A stretch of DNA of 64,000 nt, taken from positions 3,472,001 through 3,536,000 of the forward strand of contig NZ_CP013187.1 of NCBI RefSeq assembly GCF_001444405.1, read 5' to 3'. The stretch's first letter is position 1. Each line of letters begins with the position of its first letter. The notes under the pieces are model-generated. The model had not been told where the DNA came from. It was given only the letters and a program-made list of their open reading frames with translations, and did not search any database. Below, piece by piece: positions 51,904 to 61,042 of this stretch. Origin of the DNA: Pseudoalteromonas phenolica (GTDB taxonomy: Bacteria; Pseudomonadota; Gammaproteobacteria; Enterobacterales; Alteromonadaceae). The translations under genes and the position numbers were made by a program.

Positions 51904-52368
51904 CTAATTCTTTTCAGCAATTGCCAGAGCACTGACTAGCTCTGGTAATTGGTCTTCACTAAAAACCTGTATACCTGCTTTAACAAGCTTTTCAGCTGTT
52001 AAGCCCATTCCTGCCACTTTAACTCCCTTATGCGACCCATCGTAAATAGTATTACGACCACACGAAGGGCTTGATTCTTTTAATAAAGCAAACTTGATTT
52101 GCTGCGCTTTACATAATGCGAGGGCTTTTTGGGCTCCTAACTGAAATTCACTCGTGACATCTTCACCATTTGCAGTCATCACCTTTTCAACACTGATTTC
52201 TGCTGGCGGCCTTGGGGTTGGTAAACCGCCCGAGACCTCAGGACAAAATGCAACAACTCGCTTTTCTTTCAGCCATTGAGTCAGAATATCATTTGTTAGC
52301 CCTTTAGATTGCCCATCATAACGGACGGGTTGTCCGAGTAAGCAACTTGAAACCAAAATTTTATGCAT
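51904..52368 (-). CDS. DUF523 domain-containing protein
   Basis: A 154-residue protein of the DUF523 family, cysteine-containing with unknown function. SCLLGQPVRYDGQSKG, FCPEVSGGLPTPRPPAEI and LKESSPSCG are the family's conserved blocks, which carry Cys residues that could bind a metal. The ATG at 52368 follows GGAAAAG. A longer TTG reading to 52395 would run through the upstream terminator and is rejected. It ends 5 bp from the trmA stop. Confidence 0.85.
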   Translation of the reverse strand: MHKILVSSCLLGQPVRYDGQSKGLTNDILTQWLKEKRVVAFCPEVSGGLPTPRPPAEISVEKVMTANGEDVTSEFQLGAQKALALCKAQQIKFALLKESSPSCGRNTIYDGSHKGVKVAGMGLTAEKLVKAGIQVFSEDQLPELVSALAIAEKN

Positions 52369-52380
52369 GTCTTTTCCAAT

Positions 52381-52405
52381 AAAAAAGCCTCGCAAGTGCG
52401 AGGCT
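52381..52405 (-). terminator. Terminator of the srkA-dsbA-dsbA unit
   Basis: AGCCTCGCA-AG-TGCGAGGCT forms a perfect 9-bp stem, with six T residues on the minus strand, 20 bp past the dsbA2 stop. Confidence 0.9.
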
Positions 52406-52425
52406 CTGATCTAACTCATAATTAA

Positions 52426-53055
52426 TTATTTAGCAGCCAAATAATTAATTAATGCACTGATCTGCTCAGGAGTCGTTGTTTTTGACTCACGAAGACGCAG
52501 TTTATATTTACCATTTACGATAAACGTAGGTACACCTGTAAGCGCACGTTTTTCAGACCACTTTTGTTGCATACGCGCCATTCTTGAAGTCTTAGTACGT
52601 ACAGCAAAGCTCTTGTACATTTTGTCAAACTTAGTACCGTCTACACCTTGTGCAACAAAAATGTCTTTCATATCTGCAAGCTCATTAATCTTATTACGCT
52701 TAGCATGGATATGTGTGAAAATTGCTGCAATGATTTTGTCTTTTTGAGGTAGCACTTCAGCAAGCGCTAAACCTTGAGCCATAATTTTTTGTACTTCTGG
52801 ATCACGAGGTCCTGTGAAGTCTACATGGCTCTTTTTAAACTTTACGCCTTCATTCAATTTAGGTTTTACCTGAGCAATCAATGGCTCAAACGCATTACAT
52901 GCAGGGCAGAAAAATGAAAAGTACTCTGTCACTTCAGGTTTCTTAGTACCGCGCTCTGCAATCACTTCGTAATGAACGCCTTCTTCAAACTGAGCTGCGT
53001 TTGCAACTACAGGCAGCATGAGTGCCAGCGCAGCGGCTTTAATTAGCTTTAACAT
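52426..53055 (-). CDS. Thiol:disulfide interchange protein, DsbA family (CPAC active site)
   Basis: A 209-residue periplasmic thioredoxin-fold protein with a signal peptide (ALALMLPVVANA) and active site FFCPACNAFEP, cis-Pro in TGVPTFIV. The CXXC dipeptide is Pro-Ala, unlike the Pro-His of classic DsbA. This should lower the oxidising power or change the preferred partner. It is a tandem paralogue 13 bp downstream of the CPHC copy. The N-terminus of the mature protein (FEEGVHYEVI) and the end (ISALINYLAAK) mirror its neighbour. Confidence 0.88.
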   Translation of the reverse strand: MLKLIKAAALALMLPVVANAAQFEEGVHYEVIAERGTKKPEVTEYFSFFCPACNAFEPLIAQVKPKLNEGVKFKKSHVDFTGPRDPEVQKIMAQGLALAEVLPQKDKIIAAIFTHIHAKRNKINELADMKDIFVAQGVDGTKFDKMYKSFAVRTKTSRMARMQQKWSEKRALTGVPTFIVNGKYKLRLRESKTTTPEQISALINYLAAK

Positions 53056-53068
53056 TTTATTCTCCGTA

Positions 53069-53698
53069 TTATTTTGCTAATAAATGTTTAACCAATGCGT
53101 TGAATTGCTCTTGGCTTTTTAAACTGTTGGTATTTACTTTGTATTTATCACTCACGATAAATGTAGGTACGCCAGATAGTGCGCCCGCTTTTGAAAAGCG
53201 AGTTTGATCGTCTTGCATCAGTTTTTCAGCCGCAATCACTGGCATACTTGCTAGTGCAGCATCAAACTGCTTTTCACTAATACCATTAATATCTAGAAGT
53301 TTTTTCACATCTTTAATGTCATTTAATGGCGCTTTTTTTACATGAATACTGTCGAAAATTTTAGCTGCAATTTCATCACCTTTGCCCATTTGCTTTGCCA
53401 CGATATAGGCATAGCTTAAATTGCTTTGTACTTGTGCAGGCAAACCACCTAAAAAGTTCACATGGCTTTTTTCAAATACAGCACCTTCTGGCAAGCTTTG
53501 CTCTAATGCTTTAGCAACCGGTTCAAAACGGAAACAATGCGGGCAGTAAAATGAGAAGAACTCAGTTACTTTTGCTTGCTCACTTTTTTGAGTGGTTAAA
53601 GTTTGGTAGTGCACACCTTCTTTAAAATCAAATTCTGCAGCCATGGCTAACAACGGCAAGCAGAAAAATAGAATGGATAGTTTTAACGCTTTTAACAT
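53069..53698 (-). CDS. dsbA: Thiol:disulfide interchange protein DsbA
   Basis: A 209-residue periplasmic oxidase that introduces disulfides into secreted proteins. It has a signal peptide (LSILFFCLPLLAMA) and the classic active site FYCPHCFRFEP, with cis-Pro in SGVPTFIV. It follows srkA by 17 bp, the same order as yihE-dsbA in E. coli, which supports orthology. The paralogue with CPAC comes directly downstream. Confidence 0.93.
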   Translation of the reverse strand: MLKALKLSILFFCLPLLAMAAEFDFKEGVHYQTLTTQKSEQAKVTEFFSFYCPHCFRFEPVAKALEQSLPEGAVFEKSHVNFLGGLPAQVQSNLSYAYIVAKQMGKGDEIAAKIFDSIHVKKAPLNDIKDVKKLLDINGISEKQFDAALASMPVIAAEKLMQDDQTRFSKAGALSGVPTFIVSDKYKVNTNSLKSQEQFNALVKHLLAK

Positions 53699-53715
53699 AG
53701 TTATTTCTCAATTTT

Positions 53716-54690
53716 TTATGGAAACAGTTGTAATGCAGGCTCTTGTAACGCTGCAAGCTGTTCTTTCAATGCTAAGATCTGCTGCTCCCAGTATTTGTCT
53801 GTTGCAAACCAAGAAAAGTTCCGCGTAAATGCAGGATCTTCCCATCTGGCAGCTAACCACCCCATGTAATGCACCATTCGCATCGCACGTAGCGGCTCTA
53901 TCAGTTGCAGCTCTTTTGCATCAAAAGAGTTGAATTCTTCATACCCCATTAATAGTGTATCGAGCTGCATTAATTGCTCGTTTTTATCACCATTAAGCAT
54001 CATCCATAAATCTTGGATTGCAGGGCCTGAGCGACAATCATCTAAATCCACTAAGGTCAGAGAATCGCCTGTGCACAGAATATTGCCAGCATGTGCATCG
54101 CCATGCAAACGAATAGGCTTATCAACATGATACATTTGCGCTGTTTGCGATATAACCTGTTCTAAAATAGTGTAAAACGCGGTTTCTAGATGTATAGGCA
54201 CAAGTTTACTATTTTGAATAACTTCCTTGGCATCGAGTAAGTAGCTCTGGGTATTAATACTCAGTCTATGTTGAAATGGTTTACTCTTACCAACTAGGTG
54301 TAGTCGTCCGATATAACGGCCAAGCATTTCAAGCTGGTCTAAATTGTCAATTTCAAACTGACGCCCACCGACACTTGGAAAAAGCGCAAATTTGTAACCA
54401 GCATGCTCGAATAAGCTTTCGCCGGCTATTTCGACTGGCGCGACGATAGGCACTTCTTCATTAGCAAGTTCAAATGCAAAAGCATGCTCTTCTTTTATTT
54501 GCGCCTCACTCCAGCGCTCGGGACGATAAAACTTAGTGACATACCGTTTACCATCTTCCGCCTTGAACTGATAAACGCGATTTTCATAACTGTTCAAAGG
54601 TAGCAAGCCTGTTTCAGGGTAAACCCCAATGCTTTCTATGGCATCCAAGATACGATCTGGATTTAAATTCGCAAAACTAAACTCGCTCAT
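53716..54690 (-). CDS. srkA: Stress response kinase A (YihE/RdoA)
   Basis: The 324-residue cytoplasmic Ser/Thr kinase has a choline-kinase-like fold that counters stress-induced death and envelope damage. Visible motifs are YVTKFYRPERWS (ATP lysine region), IRLHGDAHAGNIL (catalytic loop) and LVDLDDCRSGPAIQDLWM (metal site). The start MSEFSF follows GAGGAA; an ATG 18 bp upstream is less well placed. It heads the srkA-dsbA-dsbA unit. E. coli SrkA has 328 residues. Confidence 0.93.
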   Translation of the reverse strand: MSEFSFANLNPDRILDAIESIGVYPETGLLPLNSYENRVYQFKAEDGKRYVTKFYRPERWSEAQIKEEHAFAFELANEEVPIVAPVEIAGESLFEHAGYKFALFPSVGGRQFEIDNLDQLEMLGRYIGRLHLVGKSKPFQHRLSINTQSYLLDAKEVIQNSKLVPIHLETAFYTILEQVISQTAQMYHVDKPIRLHGDAHAGNILCTGDSLTLVDLDDCRSGPAIQDLWMMLNGDKNEQLMQLDTLLMGYEEFNSFDAKELQLIEPLRAMRMVHYMGWLAARWEDPAFTRNFSWFATDKYWEQQILALKEQLAALQEPALQLFP

Positions 54691-54710
54691 GTATTCCTCA
54701 TTTGGCATAA

Positions 54711-54734
54711 AAAAAGCGGGGAATACCCGCTTTT
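54711..54734 (-). terminator. Terminator of ccoG
   Basis: AAAAGCGGG-GAATA-CCCGCTTTT stem with a T-run on the minus strand, 25 bp past the ccoG stop. Confidence 0.88.
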
Positions 54735-54758
54735 GCTTGGTTTAATAAGTGTATCTAA

Positions 54759-56183
54759 TTATTTGCCTTTAAAGAAGTTGGTAGGCTGTGATAATGACAC
54801 TGTCGGGTCGCCTTTCACTTGAACTCTAAAGTGGAATTCAGTCACTGGCTTTTTAAGGTCATAAGGGTCAATAATCACAGAAAGTGGCACATTCATCGAT
54901 TCACCCGCCTGAACTTCAATCGCTAATTTACCCAACACATTAAAGTTCTTTAACCCCTCAACCGCAATGTCGTATTGTTGTGATTGCTGTGTTTTATTGA
55001 TGACTTTTAAGGTATAAGTATTTTCAACTAAACCATCGAAATTGACTCGATAAAGCTGATTTCTATCACGAATAATATCGAGCTCCATAGGCTTACGCAT
55101 CGCAATATTCACCACCAGTGCAGCAATTAACACTGTCATGATTAATAAATAACCTGCCAACTTACCACGGAATGCTTTGGTTTTGTTATCTGGTGTTTCC
55201 AGGTTACGCTCGGTGGTATATGAAATTAAACCACGTGGGTAATTCATTTTATCCATCACCCCATCACACGCGTCAATACATGCACCACAGTTGATACACT
55301 CATATTGCAAGCCGTTACGAATATCGATACCTGTAGGACATACCTGAACACACAGGTTGCAGTCGATACAATCGCCCAAACCCATTTCTTTAGGATCTTG
55401 TTTACGAGAACGAGGACCACGTGACTCGCCGCGTTTCGCATCATAGCTTACAGTAAAGGTGTCTTTATCGAACATAGCAGATTGAAAACGTGAATAAGGA
55501 CACATATGTAAGCACATAATTTCTCTCATCCAACCTGCATTACCATAGGTACATGCGGTAAATACTACGATGCTTATAACCGCATAATTACCTGCACTCC
55601 AAGTCAGTAAATCAGGCACTAGTTCACGTATTGGAGTGAAAAAACCAACAAAGCTAATGGCGGTCCACAAAGAGAATAAAATCCAGCTACTGTGCTTTGC
55701 TGTTTTTCGCCAGAATTTATCAAAATCCATTTTACGGCTATCAAGCTTTTTACGCTGATTAGCACTGCCTTCAAATTTCTCTTCAAACCACAAAAAGATA
55801 AAAGTCCAAACAGTTTGTGGGCAGGTGTAACCGCACCACACACGACCATAAAACGTGGTTACCACAAACAATGCAAATGCAGCAATCATGAGGAAAAACG
55901 CCAGCACCGTTAAATCTTGTGGCATCAGCGTTAATCCAAAAATATTAAACTTTTGCTCGTAGAGATCAAAATAAACGGCTTGGTGACCCTCAAAATTAAT
56001 CCATGGCATAAGCATAAACGCCAACATACCAATAAAACCTAAGCGCTTGCGCAGTTGCTGGTGTAGTCCTTTAACTGCACGGACATAAATTCGACTGCGA
56101 GGGTTAAACCTATCAGGTTGGAGTTCCGGCTTCTGTATTTTTACATCGCTCGGAATATTTTTTACTTTTATCTGTTTGTCCAT
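54759..56183 (-). CDS. ccoG: cbb3-type cytochrome c oxidase accessory protein CcoG (RdxA/FixG-like)
   Basis: The 474-residue inner-membrane iron-sulfur protein helps reduce copper for CuB loading of cbb3 oxidase. Parts in order: four or more membrane helices (GMLAFMLMPWINF; VLAFFLMIAAFALFVVTTFY; SWILFSLWTAISFVGFF), then CTYGN and CLHMCPYSRFQ. A double 4Fe-4S ferredoxin region (CIDCNLCVQVCPTGIDI; CINCGACIDACDGVMDKM) and a C-terminal Ig-like domain follow. The ccoNOPQ genes are not in the window, so it is separate from its usual operon. Confidence 0.93.
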   Translation of the reverse strand: MDKQIKVKNIPSDVKIQKPELQPDRFNPRSRIYVRAVKGLHQQLRKRLGFIGMLAFMLMPWINFEGHQAVYFDLYEQKFNIFGLTLMPQDLTVLAFFLMIAAFALFVVTTFYGRVWCGYTCPQTVWTFIFLWFEEKFEGSANQRKKLDSRKMDFDKFWRKTAKHSSWILFSLWTAISFVGFFTPIRELVPDLLTWSAGNYAVISIVVFTACTYGNAGWMREIMCLHMCPYSRFQSAMFDKDTFTVSYDAKRGESRGPRSRKQDPKEMGLGDCIDCNLCVQVCPTGIDIRNGLQYECINCGACIDACDGVMDKMNYPRGLISYTTERNLETPDNKTKAFRGKLAGYLLIMTVLIAALVVNIAMRKPMELDIIRDRNQLYRVNFDGLVENTYTLKVINKTQQSQQYDIAVEGLKNFNVLGKLAIEVQAGESMNVPLSVIIDPYDLKKPVTEFHFRVQVKGDPTVSLSQPTNFFKGK

Positions 56184-56419
56184 CTCGGCTCCTTATGGCT
56201 GTGATCGACAGGTACTTGCTACAGTGACCTTTTTATCTATAAGGATATTATATGCAAGCAAATTCAAGCTGGGTACAATTGGTTCAGAAATTATTGAAAT
56301 TTCCCTTAACTAGGCACGAGCTTGTATAGTGTTTATAACTTAATCACTTGCTTTTGAAAGCCCCATTTTATTACACTCTAAATTGTTTCTTCCTATTTAG
56401 ATCAATAATACGGTATCCA

Positions 56420-56779
56420 ATGAAAAAGTTTTTATTGCTCGTGGTGGTCATTTTGGCACTTTTCACCATCGACCACCCTGTTATCAAAGAACCAAGAGAA
56501 GCGCTACTGGGTGAAGGCGTAAGTTTACTCAGTGAGCAAAGCAAAGTGACGAGAAGTACTTCAGCTAAAATCGCCAGAACGCAAATTATGCAAAAGTTAG
56601 AATTAGACGACACTGAATTAGAGTATCTAAATGAAGCTCTAGGGACTGATGACAAGTTAAAAGCATTCCACCTACGTTACTGTAAAGAAAACGATTTGAA
56701 CCTCTATTTTTACGGCAACAAGCTAAATGAGATCTGTAGAATTGCTGGCGAATCTATTTTTGAAGGAAAGTCTTTGTAA
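56420..56779 (+). CDS. Small exported or membrane-anchored protein of unknown function
   Basis: A 119-residue protein. The start MKKFLLLVVVILALF gives a signal peptide or anchor; a longer reading from 56348 is not needed. The rest is charged and mostly helical (REALLGEGVSLLSEQ, LELDDTELEYLNEAL). The only Cys residues are two at the C-terminal end (RYCKEND, EICRIA). No family recognised. Its stop overlaps the start of the next small gene (TAATG), so the two are coupled. Confidence 0.7.
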   Translation: MKKFLLLVVVILALFTIDHPVIKEPREALLGEGVSLLSEQSKVTRSTSAKIARTQIMQKLELDDTELEYLNEALGTDDKLKAFHLRYCKENDLNLYFYGNKLNEICRIAGESIFEGKSL

Positions 56780-56988
56780 TGAAGTTGGACATAGACGCAT
56801 TTAATAAAAAGCGAGCTGCAGCATTTAACCAGCACAAAAATATACTTAAAAAACTAAGCAAAGGTCAAACCTTGTTATGCGAGCAATGCAACAAGCCTCT
56901 GCAATTAGACCTAAATGGAAAAGATAAAAATAAAGGTTTGGTAAGTTGTGTGAAGGGCTGCACGAGCATAGAATTAGAGCTTGGGTAA
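56779..56988 (+). CDS. Small zinc-ribbon-like protein of unknown function
   Basis: A 69-residue protein with an N-terminal basic helix (DAFNKKRAAAFNQHKNILKK) and a compact cysteine module CEQC...CVKGC (two CXXC/CX3C-like pairs), fitting a metal-binding ribbon. No signal peptide, so it is cytoplasmic, unlike its upstream partner. Translation is coupled to the preceding gene by one base. I do not recognise a named family. Confidence 0.72.
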   Translation: MKLDIDAFNKKRAAAFNQHKNILKKLSKGQTLLCEQCNKPLQLDLNGKDKNKGLVSCVKGCTSIELELG

Positions 56989-57021
56989 GCGCTCGCTTAC
57001 CCTGTAAAAGGCTTTCAGGTT

Positions 57022-57600
57022 TTAACCCTCTTCCTCATATAAACCACTCTCAACAGCTGCATTTTCTACTAATTGCACATAAGCAACAGCAAATTCATTC
57101 GCTATCTCATGTTGCTGCTGACAAAAGCTATTTAGCTCAACATTATTGGCATCACAGTAAGCTGCTATTTGTGACTGATCTAGAGAGAAAAATCCTAGTT
57201 GCTCTGTGCTACTGATCAATGCTTGTTTAAGCTCATCATTTAATACTTCGCTATTCACAAGGCCTGCATAAAAGTGTTCGATACCCGCCAAGAAACCTTG
57301 GCTCCATTGCTGCAACTCAGCAACAGCCATTGACGTATAAGGCAACTGGAACTGGCCCGAAAAGACACGCTCGCTTATGTCGTGATGAAGTGCCATTAAA
57401 GCAAAAACATGTTCTTCTGCAATTTGCTCATCACCACCACTAACAATTGTTAGCCATTGCTCCATTTCAATACCTGCAGGGCTGCAAATGATTGCAAAAA
57501 GATAGCCTTCACAAACAGCGTAAGGCAGAGCCTGCTCTGTGCTAGATAAATAGTCGGTTAGCAACGCTTTATGTTGCTCTGTAAATGAGAACTCCAACAT
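57022..57600 (-). CDS. UPF0149 (YgfB/YecA-type) family protein
   Basis: A 192-residue all-helical acidic protein. GYLFAIICSPAGIEMEQWL, ALMALHHDISERVFSGQF and WSQGFLAGIEHFYAGL are UPF0149-type segments. There is no C-terminal SEC-C zinc motif, so it is the short YgfB-like form. Function is not known. It lies 8 bp downstream of gspN and may be co-transcribed with the T2SS operon. Confidence 0.8.
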   Translation of the reverse strand: MLEFSFTEQHKALLTDYLSSTEQALPYAVCEGYLFAIICSPAGIEMEQWLTIVSGGDEQIAEEHVFALMALHHDISERVFSGQFQLPYTSMAVAELQQWSQGFLAGIEHFYAGLVNSEVLNDELKQALISSTEQLGFFSLDQSQIAAYCDANNVELNSFCQQQHEIANEFAVAYVQLVENAAVESGLYEEEG

Positions 57601-57608
57601 AAAGAGCC

Positions 57609-58367
57609 TTATAAGTTAACTGGGTAACGACCCTGGGAATCAGGACGACCTAAGAATTTAACCGCATCATGTACTTCTTTTGGTAATGACACATCAGGCT
57701 TCACATTGCCTGCGACTTTAAACTGAAAGTTATTGCCCAAATGTACATCGGCTTGCAAGCCTAATAGATTATCTGGCTGAACCACCGCTGCTAAATCACC
57801 TGATTTACAATTTAGATCAGCCCCTAGCTCACCGATTGAAAACCATCCAGTTAAGCCCTCTACACGAATATTAGGGCTAAATACATCGCCTTTTATTTGC
57901 TGACAGTAAGGTTTACCACTTTCAAACTCATCAATATTAAAAATTACTCGACCCGTTGCATTTACAGGTAATGGTAAATTTAACTGACCCATCAACTGCT
58001 CAACTTCAAACCTCAGTACTGCATCACTCAAAATGGCTTGTTGGTTTAACAATGAAAGGCTAAAGTTACTTTTACCCGACATTTCCTCGCTAGAGCGTGG
58101 ATTACCCCAGATCAAATCACCAGCAAGATTGCCCGCAAATAAAGCCATCGGCTCTAGCTGCCAACGTACGTTGAAAACCTGAACCTTATCGACGCGTATT
58201 TCACTGATTTGTCCCTGCCAAATTGAGCCGCTCAACTTGCCAAACGCCACGTTTTTAGGCAAGTAACCTTGCGCGACTTGCACCCCAACCGATGCCGGCA
58301 GTTGAAATAGAGCAAAAGCTAGAAATGAAAAAATAAATAACAGAACTAAGTAAATTTTTTGCTTCAT
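57609..58367 (-). CDS. gspN: Type II secretion protein N
   Basis: The 252-residue inner-membrane protein has an N-terminal anchor (IYLVLLFIFSFLAFALF). A periplasmic region follows (GKLSGSIWQGQISEI; NVRWQLEPMALFAGNL, typical GspN segments). It is an accessory subunit not present in all T2SS. It is the last gsp gene on this side, one base after gspM. Confidence 0.9.
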   Translation of the reverse strand: MKQKIYLVLLFIFSFLAFALFQLPASVGVQVAQGYLPKNVAFGKLSGSIWQGQISEIRVDKVQVFNVRWQLEPMALFAGNLAGDLIWGNPRSSEEMSGKSNFSLSLLNQQAILSDAVLRFEVEQLMGQLNLPLPVNATGRVIFNIDEFESGKPYCQQIKGDVFSPNIRVEGLTGWFSIGELGADLNCKSGDLAAVVQPDNLLGLQADVHLGNNFQFKVAGNVKPDVSLPKEVHDAVKFLGRPDSQGRYPVNL

Positions 58368-58368
58368 A

Positions 58369-58842
58369 CTACTTCTCTAACACCAATCGACTAACGCGAA
58401 CAAAACCTGTGTCTTCACCTTGCGAGATATCTAAATTTGCCACTGTGACACCATGTTGATGCACGAGCTCATCAAGCCAACCAACCAACTTATTAAACTC
58501 GACGTTTTCAATATTCACACGAAGACTGTCATTATTTGGCTGCATCTGACTGATGACTATGCCATAACGGCCTCTACTACGATTCACTAATTGCGATAAA
58601 TTGCCTGAAGAAGTACGTGCTGAGTTACCAGCCGCTTTTAACTTACCAATACTTTGCTCAACAAACACTTGGAAGTTTTGCTCACGCTTTAGTTTTTGCT
58701 CAGCATCAGCAACTGCCTTATTAAGTGGCTTTAATATTCCCATCACTAAAACGAAAACAATGAAGACAACACCCGCGATGATCAGTAAACGCTGTTCTTG
58801 CTCTTTTAACGAGCCCCAGTAGTTGATTGCTTGTTGTTTCAT
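58369..58842 (-). CDS. gspM: Type II secretion protein M
   Basis: The 157-residue bitopic inner-membrane protein has one helix (RLLIIAGVVFIVFVLVMGI) and a ferredoxin-like periplasmic domain (SQLVNRSRGRYGIVISQM; LDELVHQHGVTVANL). It stabilises GspL in the inner-membrane platform. The start overlaps gspL by 4 bp. Confidence 0.9.
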   Translation of the reverse strand: MKQQAINYWGSLKEQEQRLLIIAGVVFIVFVLVMGILKPLNKAVADAEQKLKREQNFQVFVEQSIGKLKAAGNSARTSSGNLSQLVNRSRGRYGIVISQMQPNNDSLRVNIENVEFNKLVGWLDELVHQHGVTVANLDISQGEDTGFVRVSRLVLEK

Positions 58843-60044
58843 ACATCACCTCGCAATCTAATTTCACCAATAACGGCATCACCATCGTTATTTAATGAAC
58901 CTTGCTGCACTGTTAAACCTTTTTGCTCAAGAATCGTTTTAACTTGACCAAACACTTGGAAATCTTTGGCTTTTACACGAATACGCAATTCATTACGTTT
59001 ATGGTCATAGCGTAAAGTCTCAGGCTGGAAATCTTTGACTTGGCTATAAACTGACACAAACTTGTCCGCCAAATCTAAGAAGCCACCTTGTTTGGTCGCC
59101 GAAATGGCTTTTAACTCACCTTCAATTTGACGTCTAAGCAGTGCTTCGCGTACTCGTTTATTTGGGAATGCTTGTTGGTAAGTAGCTATGGCTTCGGCTC
59201 GCACCTCTTCAGCCTGCCCTTTAAGTTTTACAACCTGAATACCCTGCACAGCCACAAAGCCAAATAAAGCCACTGATGCTGCAATTAAGCCTGACTGCCA
59301 ATCTTTCCACCATTGTGGCGTACTCTTCTTCGCGGCAAAAATACCTTGGCGTAAATTAAATGCTGTATTAGTTAAATTTTTAGCCAGTAATGCAAGCGGC
59401 AGTTCATATTCTGCCTCTTTTGCCACCTTAGGCGCCACCTCTGGCAAGGCGTCAGCTGGGCTATAATGAGAAATTCTCTCCACTGCTAGCGCATGCAAAT
59501 AGTCAGCCCCCCAACTCGGCTCAATCACACACGCATGCCATGCTCCTAAGCGACATAGCCATTGGCCATCGAGCTCAACTACAGCTAACTCATTTTCAGC
59601 TAGCTCTGGCAACAATAGCGCATCTGGCACTACATGCTTCGCAAAAATCTGATGCTCCTCTAAAACGGCAAATAACTCAGCGAGTAAAACTCGATCACAC
59701 AGAGCTATATTAATAGTCGGTTTATCATCTTTAGTGCCCGGCTCACCAATTGCAATGAATACCTCATCAACATCGCAGGCCAGCTGTTCTTCCAACATAA
59801 ATGGCAATGCTTGTTCTAATTTTCTATTCCACTTTGTTGGTAACTCAATGGTTTTTAATTGCACCATTGATGCTGAAAGCAATATACTGGTTTCTCTACC
59901 CTGTGCTTTCTCTGTCAACTCAGCCAAATCTGATAATTGTTTGTACTCACCACTGGCAATAATCTGCTGATCGGTTGAATACACCAACCAATGAATTGCC
60001 TGCTTAGCGGACTGATCAATGCGGATCAATAATTTTTCTGTCAC
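58839..60044 (-). CDS. gspL: Type II secretion protein L
   Basis: The 401-residue inner-membrane protein recruits the GspE ATPase. The cytoplasmic actin-like domain spans about 1-235 (LEQALPFMLEEQLACDVDEV), with a membrane helix near 250-268 (SGLIAASVALFGFVAV) and a periplasmic ferredoxin-like domain after it (LRIRVKAKDFQVFGQV). It overlaps gspK and gspM by 4 bp each. Confidence 0.92.
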   Translation of the reverse strand: MTEKLLIRIDQSAKQAIHWLVYSTDQQIIASGEYKQLSDLAELTEKAQGRETSILLSASMVQLKTIELPTKWNRKLEQALPFMLEEQLACDVDEVFIAIGEPGTKDDKPTINIALCDRVLLAELFAVLEEHQIFAKHVVPDALLLPELAENELAVVELDGQWLCRLGAWHACVIEPSWGADYLHALAVERISHYSPADALPEVAPKVAKEAEYELPLALLAKNLTNTAFNLRQGIFAAKKSTPQWWKDWQSGLIAASVALFGFVAVQGIQVVKLKGQAEEVRAEAIATYQQAFPNKRVREALLRRQIEGELKAISATKQGGFLDLADKFVSVYSQVKDFQPETLRYDHKRNELRIRVKAKDFQVFGQVKTILEQKGLTVQQGSLNNDGDAVIGEIRLRGDV

Positions 60045-61042
60045 TGTACGCCTCCAAATTTTCGCGCCAGTATGCTCGCTTGACCTTCTTTTATTTGAAT
60101 AATTGAGGTCATTGTGAAAAGCCGTTCATCGAACATGGCTTTTGCGCGCAACTTGAAATAGTCACTATTTACGGTAAATAGATCGGTTACTTGTTTGATA
60201 TTCTGAGCCCCTTGAGCGGTGGCTTCAGAAAGAAAATCTTCCACTTTGTCATATCCCTGATCTGGGCGAGCAGAGATAATACTTTGCGCATCGGATTCAC
60301 TTAATCCGTCGATTAATGCACTCAGCAATAATGCTTGATCTGGCAAAATAGTATTAACGTTAATTTTGAGTTCTTCATTACCAGGAATAACACACACATA
60401 TGGGAGTAACTTTTCCATCACTAATGGATTAAAACCTCTGATAACGCGCAGTTCAGACACTGACGCAAATGCGTTATTTGCTGTTAAATATGGCGTTCGT
60501 AACGACATATATTCATCTTCTTCTGCGCCCGAACGAAACGTGATGCTATCGGCGTCAAGCCAATCATATACACTATCAGCCAAGGTTTCTTCACTTTCAT
60601 CTGACGGCAGATCTTCTATGTTTTTCAACAGCTCTAAAAAGGCTTTATGCGCGGGGTTCGTATCATTAATACTGGCATTTTGTGCTTTTGGTGCGCGCAG
60701 CGCGTTTAAATTTAAACATGCTTGCAAATCGGTCACTTGCCCACTCAAAGTACCATGATCTACTGGAAATGGGGTTTCTTCTAACGCCCATGGCTGCCCT
60801 AAATGCACTTTATCAGGGTCTTTCTTCTTACTTTCAATCAGAACTTTTTTCACTAATTCTTCAGCACCATAGCTATACCATTTTGCTTGCTGATGAGTTT
60901 GAATATTTTGAGCTCGCTGTACCTGAATCATTAAATTCGTCGCCATTTCAGCGGCAATTACAGCTGCTAAGGCAACAATAAATAAAACAATGATCAGTGC
61001 AGCCCCCTGTTGCTGACCATGTTTATAAGCTAACTGACTCAT
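60041..61042 (-). CDS. gspK: Type II secretion minor pseudopilin K
   Basis: The 333-residue large minor pseudopilin sits at the pseudopilus tip with GspI and GspJ. The prepilin peptidase site is QQQGAALIIVLFIVALA; it lacks the usual Glu5, as in other GspK. The large alpha domain (SVYDWLDADS; PYLTANNAFASVSELRVI) matches the family. It overlaps gspJ and gspL by 4 bp. Confidence 0.92.
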   Translation of the reverse strand: MSQLAYKHGQQQGAALIIVLFIVALAAVIAAEMATNLMIQVQRAQNIQTHQQAKWYSYGAEELVKKVLIESKKKDPDKVHLGQPWALEETPFPVDHGTLSGQVTDLQACLNLNALRAPKAQNASINDTNPAHKAFLELLKNIEDLPSDESEETLADSVYDWLDADSITFRSGAEEDEYMSLRTPYLTANNAFASVSELRVIRGFNPLVMEKLLPYVCVIPGNEELKINVNTILPDQALLLSALIDGLSESDAQSIISARPDQGYDKVEDFLSEATAQGAQNIKQVTDLFTVNSDYFKLRAKAMFDERLFTMTSIIQIKEGQASILARKFGGVQ

